Shown piece by piece: positions 53,031-53,052 of a stretch of 53,052 bases of DNA. A program made the translations under genes and the position numbers. The stretch's first letter is position 1; every line of letters starts with the position of its first letter. This DNA comes from Pseudomonas sp. C1C7 (GTDB lineage: Bacteria > Pseudomonadota > Gammaproteobacteria > Pseudomonadales > Pseudomonadaceae), in assembly GCF_013359595.1 (NCBI RefSeq), contig NZ_JABFMP010000039.1:1-53052 (forward strand), given 5' to 3'. The notes beneath the pieces were generated by a model, which worked only from the letters and a program-made list of their open reading frames with translations, was not told where the DNA came from and made no database searches.

Positions 53031-53052
53031 TTTATAACCCTCTATATAGCCC

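Overview
The window is chromosomal DNA of a Pseudomonas of the fluorescens/putida side of the genus. The evidence is high-GC codon use, many copies of fluorescens-type REP/BIME repeats, and a gene order that follows the P. aeruginosa PA52xx block from glnK/amtB to ubiD: dapF-lysA-cyaY-cyaA-argH-algR-hemCDXY-dsbB-algQ-algP-hemB-ppk-ppx-trxA-rho. It is almost entirely core genome. I see no prophage, integron, insertion sequence, CRISPR array, rRNA or tRNA.

Left end (1-11 kb). A YifB/ComM-type AAA protein and a UbiK-type protein flank what looks like an internally deleted higBA toxin-antitoxin locus. The nitrogen pair glnK-amtB follows, behind a clear sigma-54 promoter with an NtrC-like site. 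Next are a YjbQ-family protein and the RNA-polymerase-binding regulator SutA. A reverse-strand operon then runs lptM-like lipoprotein, lysA, dapF, DUF484, xerC, HAD phosphatase. cyaY and a small cysteine-rich protein are divergent from it.

Middle (11-32 kb). rnk has a structured leader that ends in a terminator. Then come cyaA, two small conserved proteins, a tandem pair of glutathione S-transferases, argH, algR without an adjacent algZ/fimS kinase gene, the tetrapyrrole operon hemC-hemD-hemX-hemY, dsbB, algQ (anti-sigma-70), an FKBP isomerase, the histone-H1-like algP with its long KPAA repeat, a TIGR02444 protein, an ABC-F ATPase translationally coupled to a small MscS-like channel, and a LysE-family exporter.

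Envelope and iron region (32-41.7 kb). The least understood part is a reverse-strand cluster of secreted or lipoprotein genes: a COG3014 lipoprotein, a YcfL-like lipoprotein, an LpoB-like lipoprotein and a second LpoB/CsgG-like periplasmic protein, with a second COG3014 paralogue just upstream. A divergent cytochrome c-FTR1 iron permease has a Fur-box-like promoter. A YaiI-family gene sits between two inverted-repeat BIMEs. elbB and a membrane fatty-acid hydroxylase follow.

Right end (41.7-53 kb). A DedA protein is followed by hemB-ppk behind what looks like a textbook PhoB-dependent promoter, with ppx convergent. An orphan amino-acid ABC permease has a C-terminus encoded by a REP element. 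Then come trxA, rho, ubiD and a ferredoxin/flavin reductase.

The strongest leads are the COG3014/YcfL/LpoB-like envelope cluster, the predicted Pho control of a joint haem/polyphosphate operon, the decayed higBA, the rnk leader, and the way REP elements supply stop codons or C-termini to genes.
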